Shown here: one piece after another, positions 20,366-31,380 of the stretch
How positions within the stretch are numbered: the first letter of the stretch is position 1
Layout of the letters: each line of letters starts with the position of its first letter
Source: Diplolepis rosae
Taxonomy: Eukaryota > Arthropoda > Insecta > Hymenoptera > Diplolepididae
NCBI GenBank assembly: GCA_030998225.1
Contig: JAPYXD010000742.1
Location: 4,898,001-4,962,000 of the forward strand
Length of the DNA stretch: 64,000 nucleotides
Direction: 5' to 3'
Translations under genes and position numbers: made by a program
Notes under the pieces: model-generated
Databases searched by the model: none
Seen by the model: the letters and a program-made list of their open reading frames with translations, nothing else
What the model was told of the DNA's origin: nothing

Positions 20366-21676
20366 TAAAGGGTGATCAATTTAACGGTATAGGATTTTAA
20401 ATTGAAATAAAACAACGAAAATTCAAATTGATAGGGCAATCTTTTTTATTTTTGTGTAGAACCATTCACGACATTTATTTTTTAAAGATAACCCCTTTCA
20501 AATGTTGGCCGCAACTGCGCTTTAATTTGTCCATCCGTAAACACCAATTTTGAATGACTCGCCCGAGGACTTCGTTCGGTATCTCGCTAATAACTTCAGT
20601 AATGTTGGCTTCCAATGCCTCAATAGTAGCTGATTTATCCACAAAACATTTAGACTTCACATACCCCCACAAATAAAAGTCCAAAGGTGTGATATCACAC
20701 GATCTTGGAGGCCAATCCACCGGTCCGAGACGAGAGATAAATTGCTCACCGAGATGACTACGCAGTAAATCTATTGTTTCACGGGCTGTATGATATGTAG
20801 CGCCGTTTTGTTGGAACCAAATGTCGTGGAGATTACGGGCTTCAATTTCCGGCATGAAAAGGTCGTTTATCATGGCGTGATAGCGTTCCCCATTGAGTGT
20901 TACATTGGCGCCAGCCTCGTCTTTGAAGAAATATGGGCCAATGATTCCTCCAGCCCATAAGCCGCACCAAACGGTTGTTTTCAATGGATGTAATGGCAGT
21001 TTTTGAATGGCTTCGGGTTGCTCTTTACCCCAAATATGGCAATTCTGCTTATTTACGTAGCCATTAAGCCAAAAATGGGCCTCATCGCTGAACAAAATTC
21101 GGTTCCCAAAATGCGGATCTTCGGCGAGTTTTCCAAGAACCCAATGACTGAAATTATGACGCTTTCGAAGATCAGCCGGCTTCAATTCTTGGACTAGCTG
21201 TATTTTTTACGCTTTCAAGCCAAGATCTTTGCGTAAAATCGCCCAAGTAGTGCCATAAGATAGGCCAAGTTGTTGAGATCGGCGTCGAATCGATTCTTCC
21301 GGGTCTTCGGCAAAACTCTCATTTACAGCCGCAATATTCTCTACAGTTCGGGCTATACGTGGTCTAATCGGTCGAGTGTCATCCAATAATGTTAAATTAT
21401 TCTCGACTTAGCCGATGGTATGCTGAATAGTGCGTTCGGTAGGACGATTATGTACACCATAAATTGGCCTGAGCGCGCGATAAACACTTTTCACAGAGCG
21501 TCCATTTTCGTAATATAATTGTACAATTTGTAAACGTTGTTGAGGCGTAAGTCTTTCCATGATGAAATGTCAATAAAAACTGAATAAAATTGTGTATTTA
21601 GTGTGACAGTAGTCACGCGTGACATGTCAATGAAACCCTATTGGAAAAAGTACCTCCAATTTGATCACGCTTCATA
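20366..21676 (-). mobile_element. Nearly full-length Tc1/mariner-type element
   Basis: TA borders both ends. The inner ends read AAGGGTGATCAATTTAACGG and, reversed from the right, GAAGCGTGATCAAATTGGAG, an imperfect terminal repeat of ~20 bp. The 1.31-kb length suits a complete Tc1/mariner copy. The neighbouring uninterrupted family R copy shows the empty target (CGTGTTGGCATACTGG). Confidence 0.75.
20475..21560 (-). pseudogene. Tc1/mariner-type transposase with two stops and a changed catalytic residue
   Basis: From the ATG at 21560 the frame MERLTPQQRLQIVQLYYENG runs 361 codons without frameshift. It is interrupted only by TAA at 21410-21408 and 21209-21207. It contains two HTH regions, the first catalytic Asp in RILFSDEAHFWL, the second site in WFQQNGATYHTA, where Asn replaces the expected Asp, and the third in WPPRSCDITPLDFYLWG. 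About 36 residues separate the second and third sites. The family uses an Asp triad to cut and rejoin DNA, so the Asn change alone would inactivate it. Few lesions mean a fairly recent death. The same lineage supplies the truncated copy at 1489-2019. Confidence 0.85.
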
Positions 21677-21952
21677 TACCGGATTTCTTCATCTTTATTT
21701 GCAAGCTACGAGGTAATTGTTTATTTTCATACTTTTCCTTATTTTAATAATCTCCTATATTTAAATTTTTTAATGAAATTTTAAATTAATCTTTTAATTT
21801 ATGGCCCTAAAGAGGGCCCGAATAAGTGGTCGAAACGTTTGCCTTCCCCTTTTTTGCGGTTTTTATATCCAACATTGATAATTAATTAACATTTATAATT
21901 AAACTGACCCTATGCCAAAACAACAAAAAATAAATAAAAATTCTATGAATTT

Positions 21953-22559
21953 CACAGGTCTACAAAATATGAGGTTGTGATTGTTATAGAAATACCGATA
22001 GTCATTTCCGAAGTAATTTTTGGCGTAGAAACCGAATCCGGGCTCAGAATCGCTCCATCACGTCAGGTTTTCGAGTAATCCTAACCCAAAATTGCGAAAA
22101 ACACGGTTTTTCGCTATATTTGAGCATCGATATAATATATCGGGCATAATATAAATCGATTCATATTATGCCTCGTTCATCAGAAATAAGAATGAAAAAT
22201 CAAATTTGACGTCCTATAATTTTTTCCGCCATATATCGGTCATTGCAAAACCTGCAATTTTTTTTTCAATCGGCGATATCTCGGGTTAGAAAAATTAAAA
22301 TAATACATGTAAATAGTGGAATGGAAAGCTGAAGAGTGGCTCTTTTTGATGGTTTCCTCATATTTAAAAAATAGTAAAAATTCGCGAAGTTATCGATGCT
22401 CAAATATAGCGAAAACCCGTGTTTATCGCACTTTTAGGTGAGGATTACTCAAAAACCTGACGTGATGGAGCAATTCTGAGCCCGGATTCAGTTTCTGCGC
22501 CCAAAATTACTTCGGAAATGTACCTCAGCTACTCCATAACAAAACCATGTAGACCTGTG
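21953..22559. mobile_element. 607-bp foldback element, CACAGGTCT ends, 3-bp target duplication
   Basis: The two halves are inverted copies from CACAGGTCTACA inward to ATCGATGCTCAAATATAGCG. TTT flanks both sides (21950-21952 and 22560-22562), and the family R sequence resumes immediately. The copy at 55267-56227 has the same ends and also a 3-bp duplication (TAA). There is no coding content. The superfamily is not settled. Confidence 0.75.
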
Positions 22560-22929
22560 TTTTTGGTCAATATTATAACAGCCATGTTCTCAAACATGTC
22601 ACGTTATAATTAAAAACTGGCACATTCAATACTTTCAGTATAAAGATGGAATATCTCATAGTTCTGACTATTTCAAGAACTAATTAAATTTAATAATACT
22701 TTCGAAATGTGATACTTAATGTCACGAATACTAAATTAAAATTCTTTTCCAAAGATAATTTTATTTTTTTTTTATTTAATTTTTACATAACAGCTCAGAA
22801 TTAAACTAAATTCAAAAATAAAAAACTTTCTGTCATTTTTCCACTTCTGAACATACTAAAAAAATATTGAGTAAATTAATATATATATAGATATTATAAT
22901 AATTTTTATTTATGTAAAGCCTGCTTGCG

Positions 22930-23625
22930 AATTCAATCTTAAATGGATTGTCCGTAAAGCTGATATGCTAAATCTTTTTCTTAAAAAATACACGCTTTCG
23001 TCCACTCCTAAGAATTACCACAATTGTCTCGAATTTCTTAACAAGGTATAGGACAACATTTTTCTTCAAAGAGGAAAACGACCTCTCAGGATAGCATTTA
23101 AAAAAAATTGTTAGTCAGCAAAGCCACATGTCCCGAATCGGTTTTTAAAACAGTTTAGCTCGATCGGTGAGAGACTCTGGTAACGAAGTCCTCAAGATTT
23201 TTTTTCCGGCCGGTCGATTGAAAATTTCTAAATTTGGTTCAATTATCCGGTTGTTTATATGCAGTGAATTCTACATATTTTTCTAATACGTGTTGGCATA
23301 CTGGACTTCTTCATTTTGAATTGCAAGCTATGAGATAAGTTTTTGAGTTTTATGATTTTCCTAATTTTAATTATTTCCTATATTTTAATGTTCTACAAAA
23401 ATTTTCAATTAATCTTTTAATTTATGGCATTGAAGATGGCCCCCATATGTGGCCGAAACGTTTGCCTTCCTTTTTACGTTGGTTTTTATATCTGCCATTG
23501 ATAATTTTTAAATGTTGAAAATAAAATGAATCTGGCCCTATGCCAAAATAACAAAATAAATAAAAAATTCTGCGGAATTTGGGTCAATATAATAGCAGAC
23601 ATGTCCTCTAACATGTCATATTCTG
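22930..23625 (+). repeat. Family R repeat, copy 3, uninterrupted
   Basis: It aligns with the split copy at 20090-22735 and with 11646-11925. It includes TTGAAGATGGCC, a GGCC-paired stem and GAAACGTTTGCC (23422-23466), a hammerhead-like arrangement with C3 changed to U. It serves as the empty-site reference for the insertions in copy 2. Confidence 0.55.
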
Positions 23626-24305
23626 TAATGAATAATAAGCTTTATGCTCTTTTGAACTCAAGAATTTTTAATCGATTAGAGTGTAGAATGGTATTTTACT
23701 CCACCCCTTTCTTTCCACTTTGATTATATGTGGAAGTCGTCAGTGAAATATTTTAAACATAATATAAAACTCGTAGTCACGAGTCAGTTATTTACCTTCG
23801 AGGTGTTTAATACGTTCGTGATCGAAATTGAGGGAATCCTAAATTCTCGTCCACTCACGCCAATTTTCGCGAATCCTAATAATTTTCTTGTCCTAACACC
23901 TGATAATTTCCTGACAGGTGATGGTTTAACGTACCCTCCTAAGTTAAAATTTGGCGAAGATCCGCACACCAGATTCTCAAACTGGCAAGATATTAAAAAA
24001 ATCCGCCAGCATTTCTAGAGGGGATGGTCCAAAAAATATTTGAAGGAATTGAATATATATTACAAATAAACCAGTGGACACCATTCTATCAATTAAGAAA
24101 CAATCGTCATATTAAAGGGTTGCTGCAATGCAATGACCGTTAGGACGCGTCATCGAAACGTATTCTGAAGAGGATGTTATAATTAGAACAGTTATTGTAA
24201 AAACCTGTAATAGCGAATTGAAGCGTAATGCTTGTAATTGCATGTAATCGATAATGATAACAATCATAAATAATCAATGTAAATTTTGATCGTTATACTC
24301 TCGAC
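23626..24305 (+). pseudogene. BEL/Pao retrotransposon, integrase C-terminal part
   Basis: The frame 23728-24018 carries TFEVFNTFVIEIEGILNSRP, LTPIFANPNNFLVLTPDNF and LTGDGL, the characteristic C-terminal integrase segment of BEL/Pao elements (EAILNSRPLTP...LTPxHFL). Just upstream FYSTPFFPL keeps the aromatic-TPP..P block out of frame. Downstream, after a stop near 24016, shifted frames give a residual C-terminal tail around PLGRVIETYSEEDVIIRT. Polymerase and gag are absent. Host function unlikely. Confidence 0.75.
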
Positions 24306-24314
24306 AGGGGGGCA

Positions 24315-24600
24315 TGTTGTGTCCTGTTAAATCATAACTCTTCTAATTTATAATTTCTACAAATTTGTAGATTTTCCTTTCATTCCTAAAGCTATTTTAA
24401 CTTAGTCCTGAGAAGGGTCTTAGAAAGTACCATTTAAACAAAATATCAAATTTCTATTTTTTACGTTCTATAGACTTGTTTGCAAATATAATAATAGGCT
24501 GGTACATAGTCAATAAAATAAAGACGGGGCTAGGTTCTATTGAAAAAATCTGTAAGTAATTTAGCCAAATTTCTCCTTAGAGTTATATTTCAGATTAGTA
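24315..24600 (+). mobile_element. Probable 3' LTR of the BEL/Pao remnant
   Basis: A purine-rich tract (GACAGGGGGGCA) ends at 24314 and is followed by TGTTGTGTCCTGTTAAATCA, a typical LTR start. The right border is uncertain; it ends before the Penelope-like sequence at about 24605. No second LTR is in the window for comparison. Confidence 0.5.
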
Positions 24601-24604
24601 ACTA

Positions 24605-26555
24605 GAGTGGCCTTTCCGGTGTGTTTTGTTGTTAAAAATCGTGTGAACGTTTCAACCAAGTTTTTTGTCTTTTTCAAGATTGAAAATATATACAGTATAA
24701 GAAGTATAAAATATTATGAGTAGTAAATGTGAATAATTTTTTTACACATACCATTAAAAATCCCTTTTCCTAAATTTGCTTGTTGGTTCTAATCATGAAT
24801 TTTTTCTCTTTTGTATATTGAGAAGATTCTCAAAGATATTTTTTGTTAAATAAATTTCTAAAATAACAAGGTATATCGAATGAAAATGTCATTTTGTTAA
24901 AAAATTGGAAGTTTTCATTTAGTTTTGTCTTAACCTCCAAATTTAAGTTGAAAGAAAAAACCTCTGACCTGTAATATATGTGATTTAGTTTTTTTTCTTA
25001 TTTAAAACGTGTGGAAGTTTAGTGTGTTAGAAGTTTTTACTTACACTTATAATCTATCGAGGGTTTTCAGAACTATATCATATTGTTGTGGTAAAGTTTT
25101 TAAGTAATTTAGTTTCGTTCTATTTTAGTTACATTATGAGTTTTAGTTTGTAATTTGAGCGCTGTATGTCTGTGCTGAAAATTTAAATTGAATTTTAAAC
25201 ACTTTTTAAAATTTACCATTGGTTGGTGAGTTTGATAATGTTTTGATCAATGTTACTAAGGTGTTGTATACCTGTTTGATAATTAATAGAAAGTTCATTT
25301 TTTCCAATATAGATTATTTCTAATCACAATTTTCTTTTAAAATTATTTTTAAATTAGAAATATTTTGCTTCGTTAGAATCAAAATGATGCGTGTTTTGTG
25401 AATGTTGTTTTGTTTTCTTTATTTTTAACAGATCTTGCGTGTTCAAGAATTCTGGTATGTAAAAATCTACTACACGAAAAGAACAAAACCGCGATGGTCA
25501 CTGTGACTAACGCGGCTGGTTCGGGTGAAAAGAAAAAAAGTTTTTAAACGGTTGCAACTGAGTTAAATGAATGTTATATGGAGCAGCACGCGCGTTCTTC
25601 ACAGTCACCAGACGCCGTCACAACCTACAAATTTCAAAATTGACAGTAACCAAATCCAATTTTCTCTAACTTAATCACTTTTAAGTGCAATATCGCAAAC
25701 AAATTTTATGACTCTGAACAGTGTTTCCTCTTTATTTCCATAATTTATTACTCAAATTATATTTTAAACGACTGAATAAAAATATCCACTACTGGAATGT
25801 TTAGGCAGAGCACTTACCTTATATTCACTCAAAAGTCACATTCACCATACTAATATTTTGGCAACATACATCAATAGATAATAACAAAAATTACGAGAGA
25901 AGACGCGAGACAACGGTCGGCAAAGGTCGTTGCGAGGGCGGTGATAAAACCGTTTCTATCGCCATGACATCACAGTGCTGGTAAGCGTGAAAACAGTGCT
26001 GATGCGCGTGAAACTCTCAAATGTTTCTCACAGTTCTGGTAACTGCGAAGAACGCGCGTGGTGCTCCTTATAACATTCATTTCACTCGGTTGCGACCATT
26101 TTGAAACTTTTTTTCCTTTCACGCGCATCACCGCGTTAGCCACAGTGACCATCGCTGTTTTTTTCTTTCCGTGTAGTCTTTCCAATATCGTTTTTGCCAC
26201 AGTGAATGCATGCAACTTCATATATGAAGTTATATTTATATATTGTATATTTTTTCGGAGTTTTATCTTTCGTAGATGAAAACACTTTTTTTTGTTAAAT
26301 ATTATCAAGTGTAAATATGATTTTTGATTTGGATTTTTTTAAATTCTGCATGATTATTCTAAAAAATTATGGATATATGGTAATGTTATGATTTTTAAGG
26401 TTTCGTGATTATCAATATTGTCAGTTATATTAGTAATTTGTGTTTTTTAGAGTCTAACGTTTTAGAACGTTATTACTGCTATATTTGTTGATTTTTCTAA
26501 CGCGAATTTTAATTAAGGATCTATTGAATTGAATCCACAAAAGATATATTTTATA
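24605..26555 (-). pseudogene. Second Penelope-like copy, degenerate and interrupted
   Basis: Reading the minus strand from 26555 to 24605 gives decayed versions of the ORF at 9528-10454: IDNHETLKIITLPYIHNF (26420-26365), CIHCGKNDIGKT (26210-26176), then, after an inserted element, SRFLHTRILEHARSVKNKEN (25470-25410) and NNFKRKL (near 25330). Many stops and frameshifts are present. The 3' end near 24605 has TGGCCTTTCCGGTGTGTTTT and a decayed hammerhead-like segment (24640-24685), as in the palindromic copy. The reverse transcriptase part is lost on the right, where a Tc1-type fragment starts at 26556. Confidence 0.7.
25473..26173. mobile_element. 701-bp element with ~145-bp terminal inverted repeats, inside the Penelope-like endonuclease
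   Basis: The left arm begins CACGAAAAGAACAAAACCGC and the right, reversed, CACGGAAAGAAAAAAACAGC. Both continue CGATGGTCACTGTG and reach GCACGCGCGTTCTTC. TA flanks both sides (25471-25472 and 26174-26175). The interrupted coding sequence resumes directly on each side. There is no transposase frame; a TA duplication suits a Tc1/mariner-mobilised non-autonomous element. Confidence 0.75.
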
Positions 26556-26976
26556 GGGTGGGCCATCTAACATTTGGAATTTGAATCTGCTGTAAAAAAA
26601 TAACTTATTGATATTTTTTCAAAAGTATGGTTTTATTAGAAATATTGAACCTTTCCATTTAAGAATGAAACACAACATCATTCATATGATTGCCACGGCT
26701 GGCCTTACAGTACCTCATTCGATCAACGTAAAAATCGATCTTGTGCGCACCGTTTTCGAAAATCGAATAATCAGCCGAAATTCTGATGTCAACTGGCCGC
26801 CTTGGAGCTGTGATTTGGCCCCGTTGGACTATTTTTTGTGGGGAGCCGTTAATGATAAGTGTTACGCTAACCATCCAGAGATGATTGAGACCTTGAAACA
26901 CAAAATGGAAGTTGCCATTCGTGGGATTGAGGCCCAAACAATCGAAAATGTACTGAGAAATTGGATTGATGTTTAG
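26556..26976 (+). pseudogene. Rearranged Tc1/mariner-type transposase fragment
   Basis: From about 26730 the plus strand encodes IDLVRTVFENRIISRNSDVN, WPPWSCDLAPLDYFLWGAVN and IEAQTIENVLRNWIDV, the C-terminal third of a Tc1/mariner-type transposase with the last catalytic Asp (CDLAPLD). The preceding 26659-26727, read on the minus strand, encodes DRMRYCKASRGNHMNDVVFH, which is normally the very end of the same protein. Left of that lies the terminal repeat GGGTGGGCCATCTAACATTT beside TA (26554-26555). So the element's tail plus terminus has been flipped and joined head-on to the body. Confidence 0.7.
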
Positions 26977-28028
26977 AAATATTCCTGTAAAATTTCAAGT
27001 CAAAATTCAGAAATTTGATAAAACTAGGAATTTTTTTGTTGCGTCGCGTCATGCAACCGAAAACTCTGGTAACGATTTAAACCGCTTATAGAGCCTTCCC
27101 CCTTACTGTCATTTTAGTATGGCCGATGATTTTTGTAGAGATTTAGATAGTAATTTTGATAAATTATAAACTGGAGAACTAATAAATGATGCTGAAGTAA
27201 GTTCAAATTGAATTTTAAAATCCCAGTAGATTACACTCATCTCTTGTCCAATAGAATCAAGTTGCTATAGAAATTTCATGTATGATACAAAATATTGAGT
27301 TTGGGAATTTAAATTGTAACCAGTTGAACTTCGAAATTTGAGTATATTACAGTCATTTATATATCTTTTTATGAGATGTGATACGATGTAGATTGAAATC
27401 AAAAAGATTTTTAAATTTTTGTAAATGTATTGGAAATGATAAATAAACAAAAATATAGTTTAAGATCATGAATATAATAAAACAAGATGACGTGCCAGAA
27501 TCACAAACACTCGAAATTCTCGGGACGTGTCTAGGATCAATGAATCACGCAGAAATTCTACTTAGACTTCTTTCATTATTTCATGAATTCATTTCGTTCC
27601 GACTTTAATCTTTACAACATTCACGTTTGAATGTGTCAGATGAAACTATTGTCAAATAGGGGGAGAATCCATGAATAAGCCTGAGTACAATGAATTTTCA
27701 TTAGATATTTAGGCTCCCTAATATTAGAAACTGCGGAAAAAATGCTAATTATATTCAAAATCGTAAATTCAACATTATTACCTTGCGGGGCATTCATTTT
27801 AACTTCATTCTTTAATTTTTTTCAAATGCTCTTATAGAACCTTCACCACCTTCTACTGTTTCTAGATTGAAAACATTCTTTCTCGATATTTTTGTACATT
27901 TTCTAATTTCCTCATAAAGACATTACCGGTCCGACACCCGGATTCGATGCTCCATCATTTTCATGTCTCAAAATAGTATATTACATGCCTAGGCGCACAA
28001 TGAGGGTTATTGCGTGACGAGCGACAAT
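26977..28028. other. Stretch without recognised content
   Basis: AT-rich sequence with only short frames. I see no family signature on either strand. Confidence 0.4.
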
Positions 28029-28029
28029 G

Positions 28030-28112
28030 CTCGACTACGCCATGGCGTAGTCGAGGTATAGCCGATGCGTAGTTGAGGTATAGCCGATGCGTAGTCGAGG
28101 CGTAGCCGAGAG
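28030..28112. repeat. 26-bp perfect palindrome leading into a ~22-bp minisatellite
   Basis: The palindrome 28030-28055 has half-site CTCGACTACGCCA. Its right half starts three further copies of a unit like GCGTAGTCGAGGTATAGCCG(AT), to about 28112. The sequence is much richer in GC and CpG than its surroundings. Confidence 0.75.
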
Positions 28113-28408
28113 GAAGCCGTGGCGCGATCAGTCCTGCGAGCATTGTCGCGAGTCTCGTAATTTCCCGAATTGTGTGCATTGGCACGTATTCTATTTTATG
28201 TGGCTTCGGTGCGGATACGAGTTTTTATGCGTACACTCGAATCTAATCTAGTATTGTAGTTGTTTGCGACGCTAGTCATTACACTTGATATTTCGCGACT
28301 AGTCCCAGCCATTTTGATTTTATTGATCTTGTGTAGTTGTAGCTTGTTGTAATAGAGCATGCGCAGTTCAAATGTAAAAGGCTTTGTCAGTAGGGTGCTA
28401 ACGCTGTA

Positions 28409-28435
28409 CGAAGAAGAAGAAGAATAAGAAGAAGA
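28409..28435 (+). repeat. GAA-type microsatellite
   Basis: Nine AAG/GAA-type triplets with one AAT interruption. Confidence 0.8.
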
Positions 28436-28719
28436 TTCTGCTCCGCTGTAAGACTATATGCACATGCGCAGTTCAATTTTTACATTATATCCCTCTGTAA
28501 CGGAATACACAACATTCCGTTACTCTCAGCTGTAACGGAAAAACGAGTTTCCGCGCCGGAGGCACATAAAATGTGTAATTTTGATCCGAATGATTCCAAC
28601 TTTTTACCGTGTTTTTGGAACATTCTCAGGGTCACTCCATCCGAATTTAGTTTTGGAATGCGAACGAAATCATTTTCATTGATTACTTAGAAAAATAAAT
28701 CAATAAATAATGCCCCCAT

Positions 28720-28996
28720 TTGACAAAGAAGAAAATGTTCTTTCGTCAAGACAATGCCACATCTGTGCTGTTGCATTGCGAAATTGCATGAATTAAAGTT
28801 CGATTTGTTGCTTCACCCACCGCATTCCCCAGAATTAGCTCCTAGTGACTTTTTCCTGTTTCCAAAAATGAAAAAATGGCTTGTGGGAAAGAGATTTGAG
28901 CGAAGTATATCGAGCTTCAAGGAAAGTATGTTGGAAAATAAAAGTAAGCTAACCCGAAATAATGTAATTCTACGTTTTTATGTTGGAATTTATTGA
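28720..28996 (+). pseudogene. Mariner transposase, C-terminal part
   Basis: Around 28730 one frame gives MFFRQDNATS, the HQDNAP-like segment with the second catalytic Asp. A frameshift leads to AKLHELKFDLLLHPPHSPEL and APSDFFLFPKMKKWLVGKRF, with the third catalytic Asp in APSDFF. The end is degenerate after about 28940. This is a typical mariner tail whose upstream domain is absent. The mariners at 6555-7317 and 61980-62935 look different in sequence, so this is a separate lineage. Confidence 0.8.
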
Positions 28997-30687
28997 CCTG
29001 TCCTTGTAGCTATTATATTGTTACGAGCCCTCTAGATTAGAAAAACTATTATTAAATCCTGTTTGCCGATTATATCAATTTTTGAAAAACATATTAAAAA
29101 GAAAATATGTAAATCCAGTTTTAAGCGCACGTAACCCGTGCACTTGGACAAGACCGTTGATGTAGCTTATCGCTCCTCGGGAAAGAATCATAACAATTTT
29201 CAAAGGTTGGTTTAGAGAATTAAATTCGGATGTAAATGTTAAATTCATGCTGTTTGTCTATTCAGAGAATATATATTAATATAAGTATACCTAAATTCAT
29301 ACCTACATATAGATTGGAAACTAAGGTTATCATTGCAGTTTTTAAATTAAAACAAAATTTTGGGAATCAACTTGAAATATAAGAAATCACTATTATAACA
29401 GGGAAACGAAGTTTAAAAAGGAGAAGAAAAGAGACGCAAGAGTGAATAGATTTATGCACTGGCGAACACACCTTTCCGCCCGTAGAAATTCGTGCTTGAT
29501 GTGAACTTTGACCGCTGTGACTCAGGCGTAACATAGATCAGGTATCTCGTTCGCTCGCACGAAGCAGTAAATTCCTTTGCAATCCTTCTCTCCTAGCTGA
29601 CTAATATGAGTAGAAATAATAATTCTATTTTAATGAATTAATCTGATCGACAGTAAATATCGTCATCAAAATAAAAAAATAGCAGTTTCCATAATTATGG
29701 AAACTGAACAAAATATGCTTTACCACAAATAATAAATTCAGAGCTGAATACACAATTAAGATTTGACAACCAATCCATTGAATAATGATAAATAATCAAT
29801 TTTTTCTTTTTCAATAATTAAGATTATTGGTTGTCGATTGAATAAAAACAAGAGAGAATTAAAACGATAACGGTAGCAAAACTTCACACTGCAATGAACA
29901 GGTGAATGTCTTTAAAGCTGTCGCAACAGTCTAAACTCCAATCTATGGACTTTTTAATTAGCAAAATTTTCAAACTCCAATCGTTCTCAAATCACCTAAA
30001 ATATCCAAGCTCATCAAAACTATCCTACCAAACAGCCCTACTGCGAACTGACGAGCCAGGGCAAGTCAAATCAACAAATGCAGTCGAAATAAGAACTTCG
30101 TAGATTCATGTTCATTCTTCTTGAAATCACCTCGCCTTAATTAAGACGCCGGTCTGTGGTTCAGAACGCACGGTTCACAGTAAATCGTGTTCTTGACAGT
30201 CTGCTATTTGTATAGTGTCAGTTCGAGTTTCCAAAATAATCTGACAACGAAGTACTCATCATAATAATTGTAATCGCTCTGTTAAGGCACGTGACAACAT
30301 CGCAGCGTACGGACGTAACATGCGTAGTTTCAAGTCCCCATCTTATAGGCAAGGCATATATAGTATAACCTCTTATTTTATAAATTTATTTGAGGGTCAG
30401 GTTATTTGATCTGAAATTGAAATTAATATGTGTCCTAATTGTTATTTTACCTTGAAACATTTATTTACAAACACTTCATTGACAAGCGTTCGGGGTAAGT
30501 CAATTCACCCCGGACAATCTAATTCGACAACATATACTTTTCCGTGTTCGAAATGATGGCTTAACAATCACAAATAAGTTGAGCACCAGGTTATTTTGAA
30601 TAAATAACCAAACTTACTTGTTGAGAAATGACTGCGATTGAATGACCGGCCAACTCATGGTGGGTCACCCTGTACCTTCGACACTGA
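28997..30687. other. Stretch without recognised genes
   Basis: No coding motif was seen. A weak inverted pair occurs near 29768-29790 and 29814-29835 (GACAACCAAT / ATTGGTTGTC). The frame 29906-30103 has no recognised domain. Confidence 0.4.
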
Positions 30688-31185
30688 AGCTACAGGGTCC
30701 TCAAAAGACCGCGGAGACCGCGGGGTGAGGAGCAGCGTCACCGCGTACGCGAATCATGGTCTTGTGTTACGTCTTATTGTAATCGGGCGCTAGAACCCGT
30801 GCCTTTATACCAACTGTCTCAAGCTGTATCTTATTTAGCAGAAATGGTCGACAAAGATGATAAGCTGAAGATTGAATATGTAAAAGATGAGTCAAATGTA
30901 CTCAAAATAAGAGTTCCATCTCGTCACATCTCTCATACAAATTATAGATGTTTTTTGAGGTACAAGCCAAATAGTGTTGGAATCTCTGGATTGACATATT
31001 ACTTTTGCGAATGTGCTAATGGTCAACGAACTGTTGGTTGCTGTTCACACATTGCTGCAATTGTGTATTATTTATCGCATGCCAGGTATTTGTCAAGAAT
31101 CTTCAGACCTGCAGAGATACTCAGTGATGTGTTCAAAAAGAGCGACTACGTTCCAGTGATTGAGAGTGACAGCGATAATGATTAA
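30688..31185 (+). CDS. SWIM zinc-finger protein fragment, probably transposon-derived
   Basis: The frame is open from 30688 with no ATG near its beginning, so it is either the 3' exon or a 5'-truncated copy. Recognisable residues begin at ALEPVPLYQLSQAVSYLAEM. Later come VLKIRVPSRHISHTNYRCFL, then the finger CECANGQRTVGCCSH, which has the CxC...CxH spacing of SWIM domains, then IAAIVYYLSHARY and an acidic tail (VIESDSDND). I recall similar CxC..R.VG.CSH..(S/A)..YYL proteins as multicopy, transposon-associated genes in invertebrates; this is memory, not a search. A 42-bp minisatellite starts 16 bases after the stop. An acceptor site upstream was not established. Confidence 0.55.
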   Translation, partial: SYRVLKRPRRPRGEEQRHRVRESWSCVTSYCNRALEPVPLYQLSQAVSYLAEMVDKDDKLKIEYVKDESNVLKIRVPSRHISHTNYRCFLRYKPNSVGISGLTYYFCECANGQRTVGCCSHIAAIVYYLSHARYLSRIFRPAEILSDVFKKSDYVPVIESDSDND

Positions 31186-31201
31186 AATGATGAACGACTT
31201 C

Positions 31202-31380
31202 GAATGGTGGGAGGCAAGGGGACTCACCTAAATCAAGCACCCTGAATGGTGAGAGGGTAGGGGACTCACGCTAATCAAGCACCCCGAATGGTGAGAGGCT
31301 AGGGGACTCACGATAATCAAGCACCCCGAATGGTGAGATGCAAGGGGACTCACGTTCAAAAAGCACCTCGAATTGTGACA
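31202..31380 (+). repeat. 42-bp minisatellite, about 4.2 copies
   Basis: The units start at 31202, 31244, 31286 and 31328 with GAATGGTGRGAGG, contain AGGGGACTCAC, and end in AATCAAGCACCCY. The middle two are nearly identical; the outer ones have drifted. Confidence 0.85.

Larger units (their letters stand above)
20090..22735 (+). repeat. Family R repeat, copy 2, split by two insertions
   Basis: Pieces 20090-20365, 21677-21952 and 22560-22735 follow each other in the same order as the continuous copy at 22930-23625. The first break holds a Tc1-type element (20366-21676) at a TA. The second holds a foldback element (21953-22559) with TTT on both sides. A hammerhead-like stem is present near 21800-21832 (GGCCC..., then GGTCGAAAC). 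Confidence 0.55.

Noticed and set aside
29768..29835. Functional hairpin RNA
   Set aside because: The pairing is only ~10 bp in very AT-rich DNA, likely chance.
31202..31380. CRISPR array
   Set aside because: The units abut without unique spacers, and the DNA is animal nuclear. It is a plain minisatellite.
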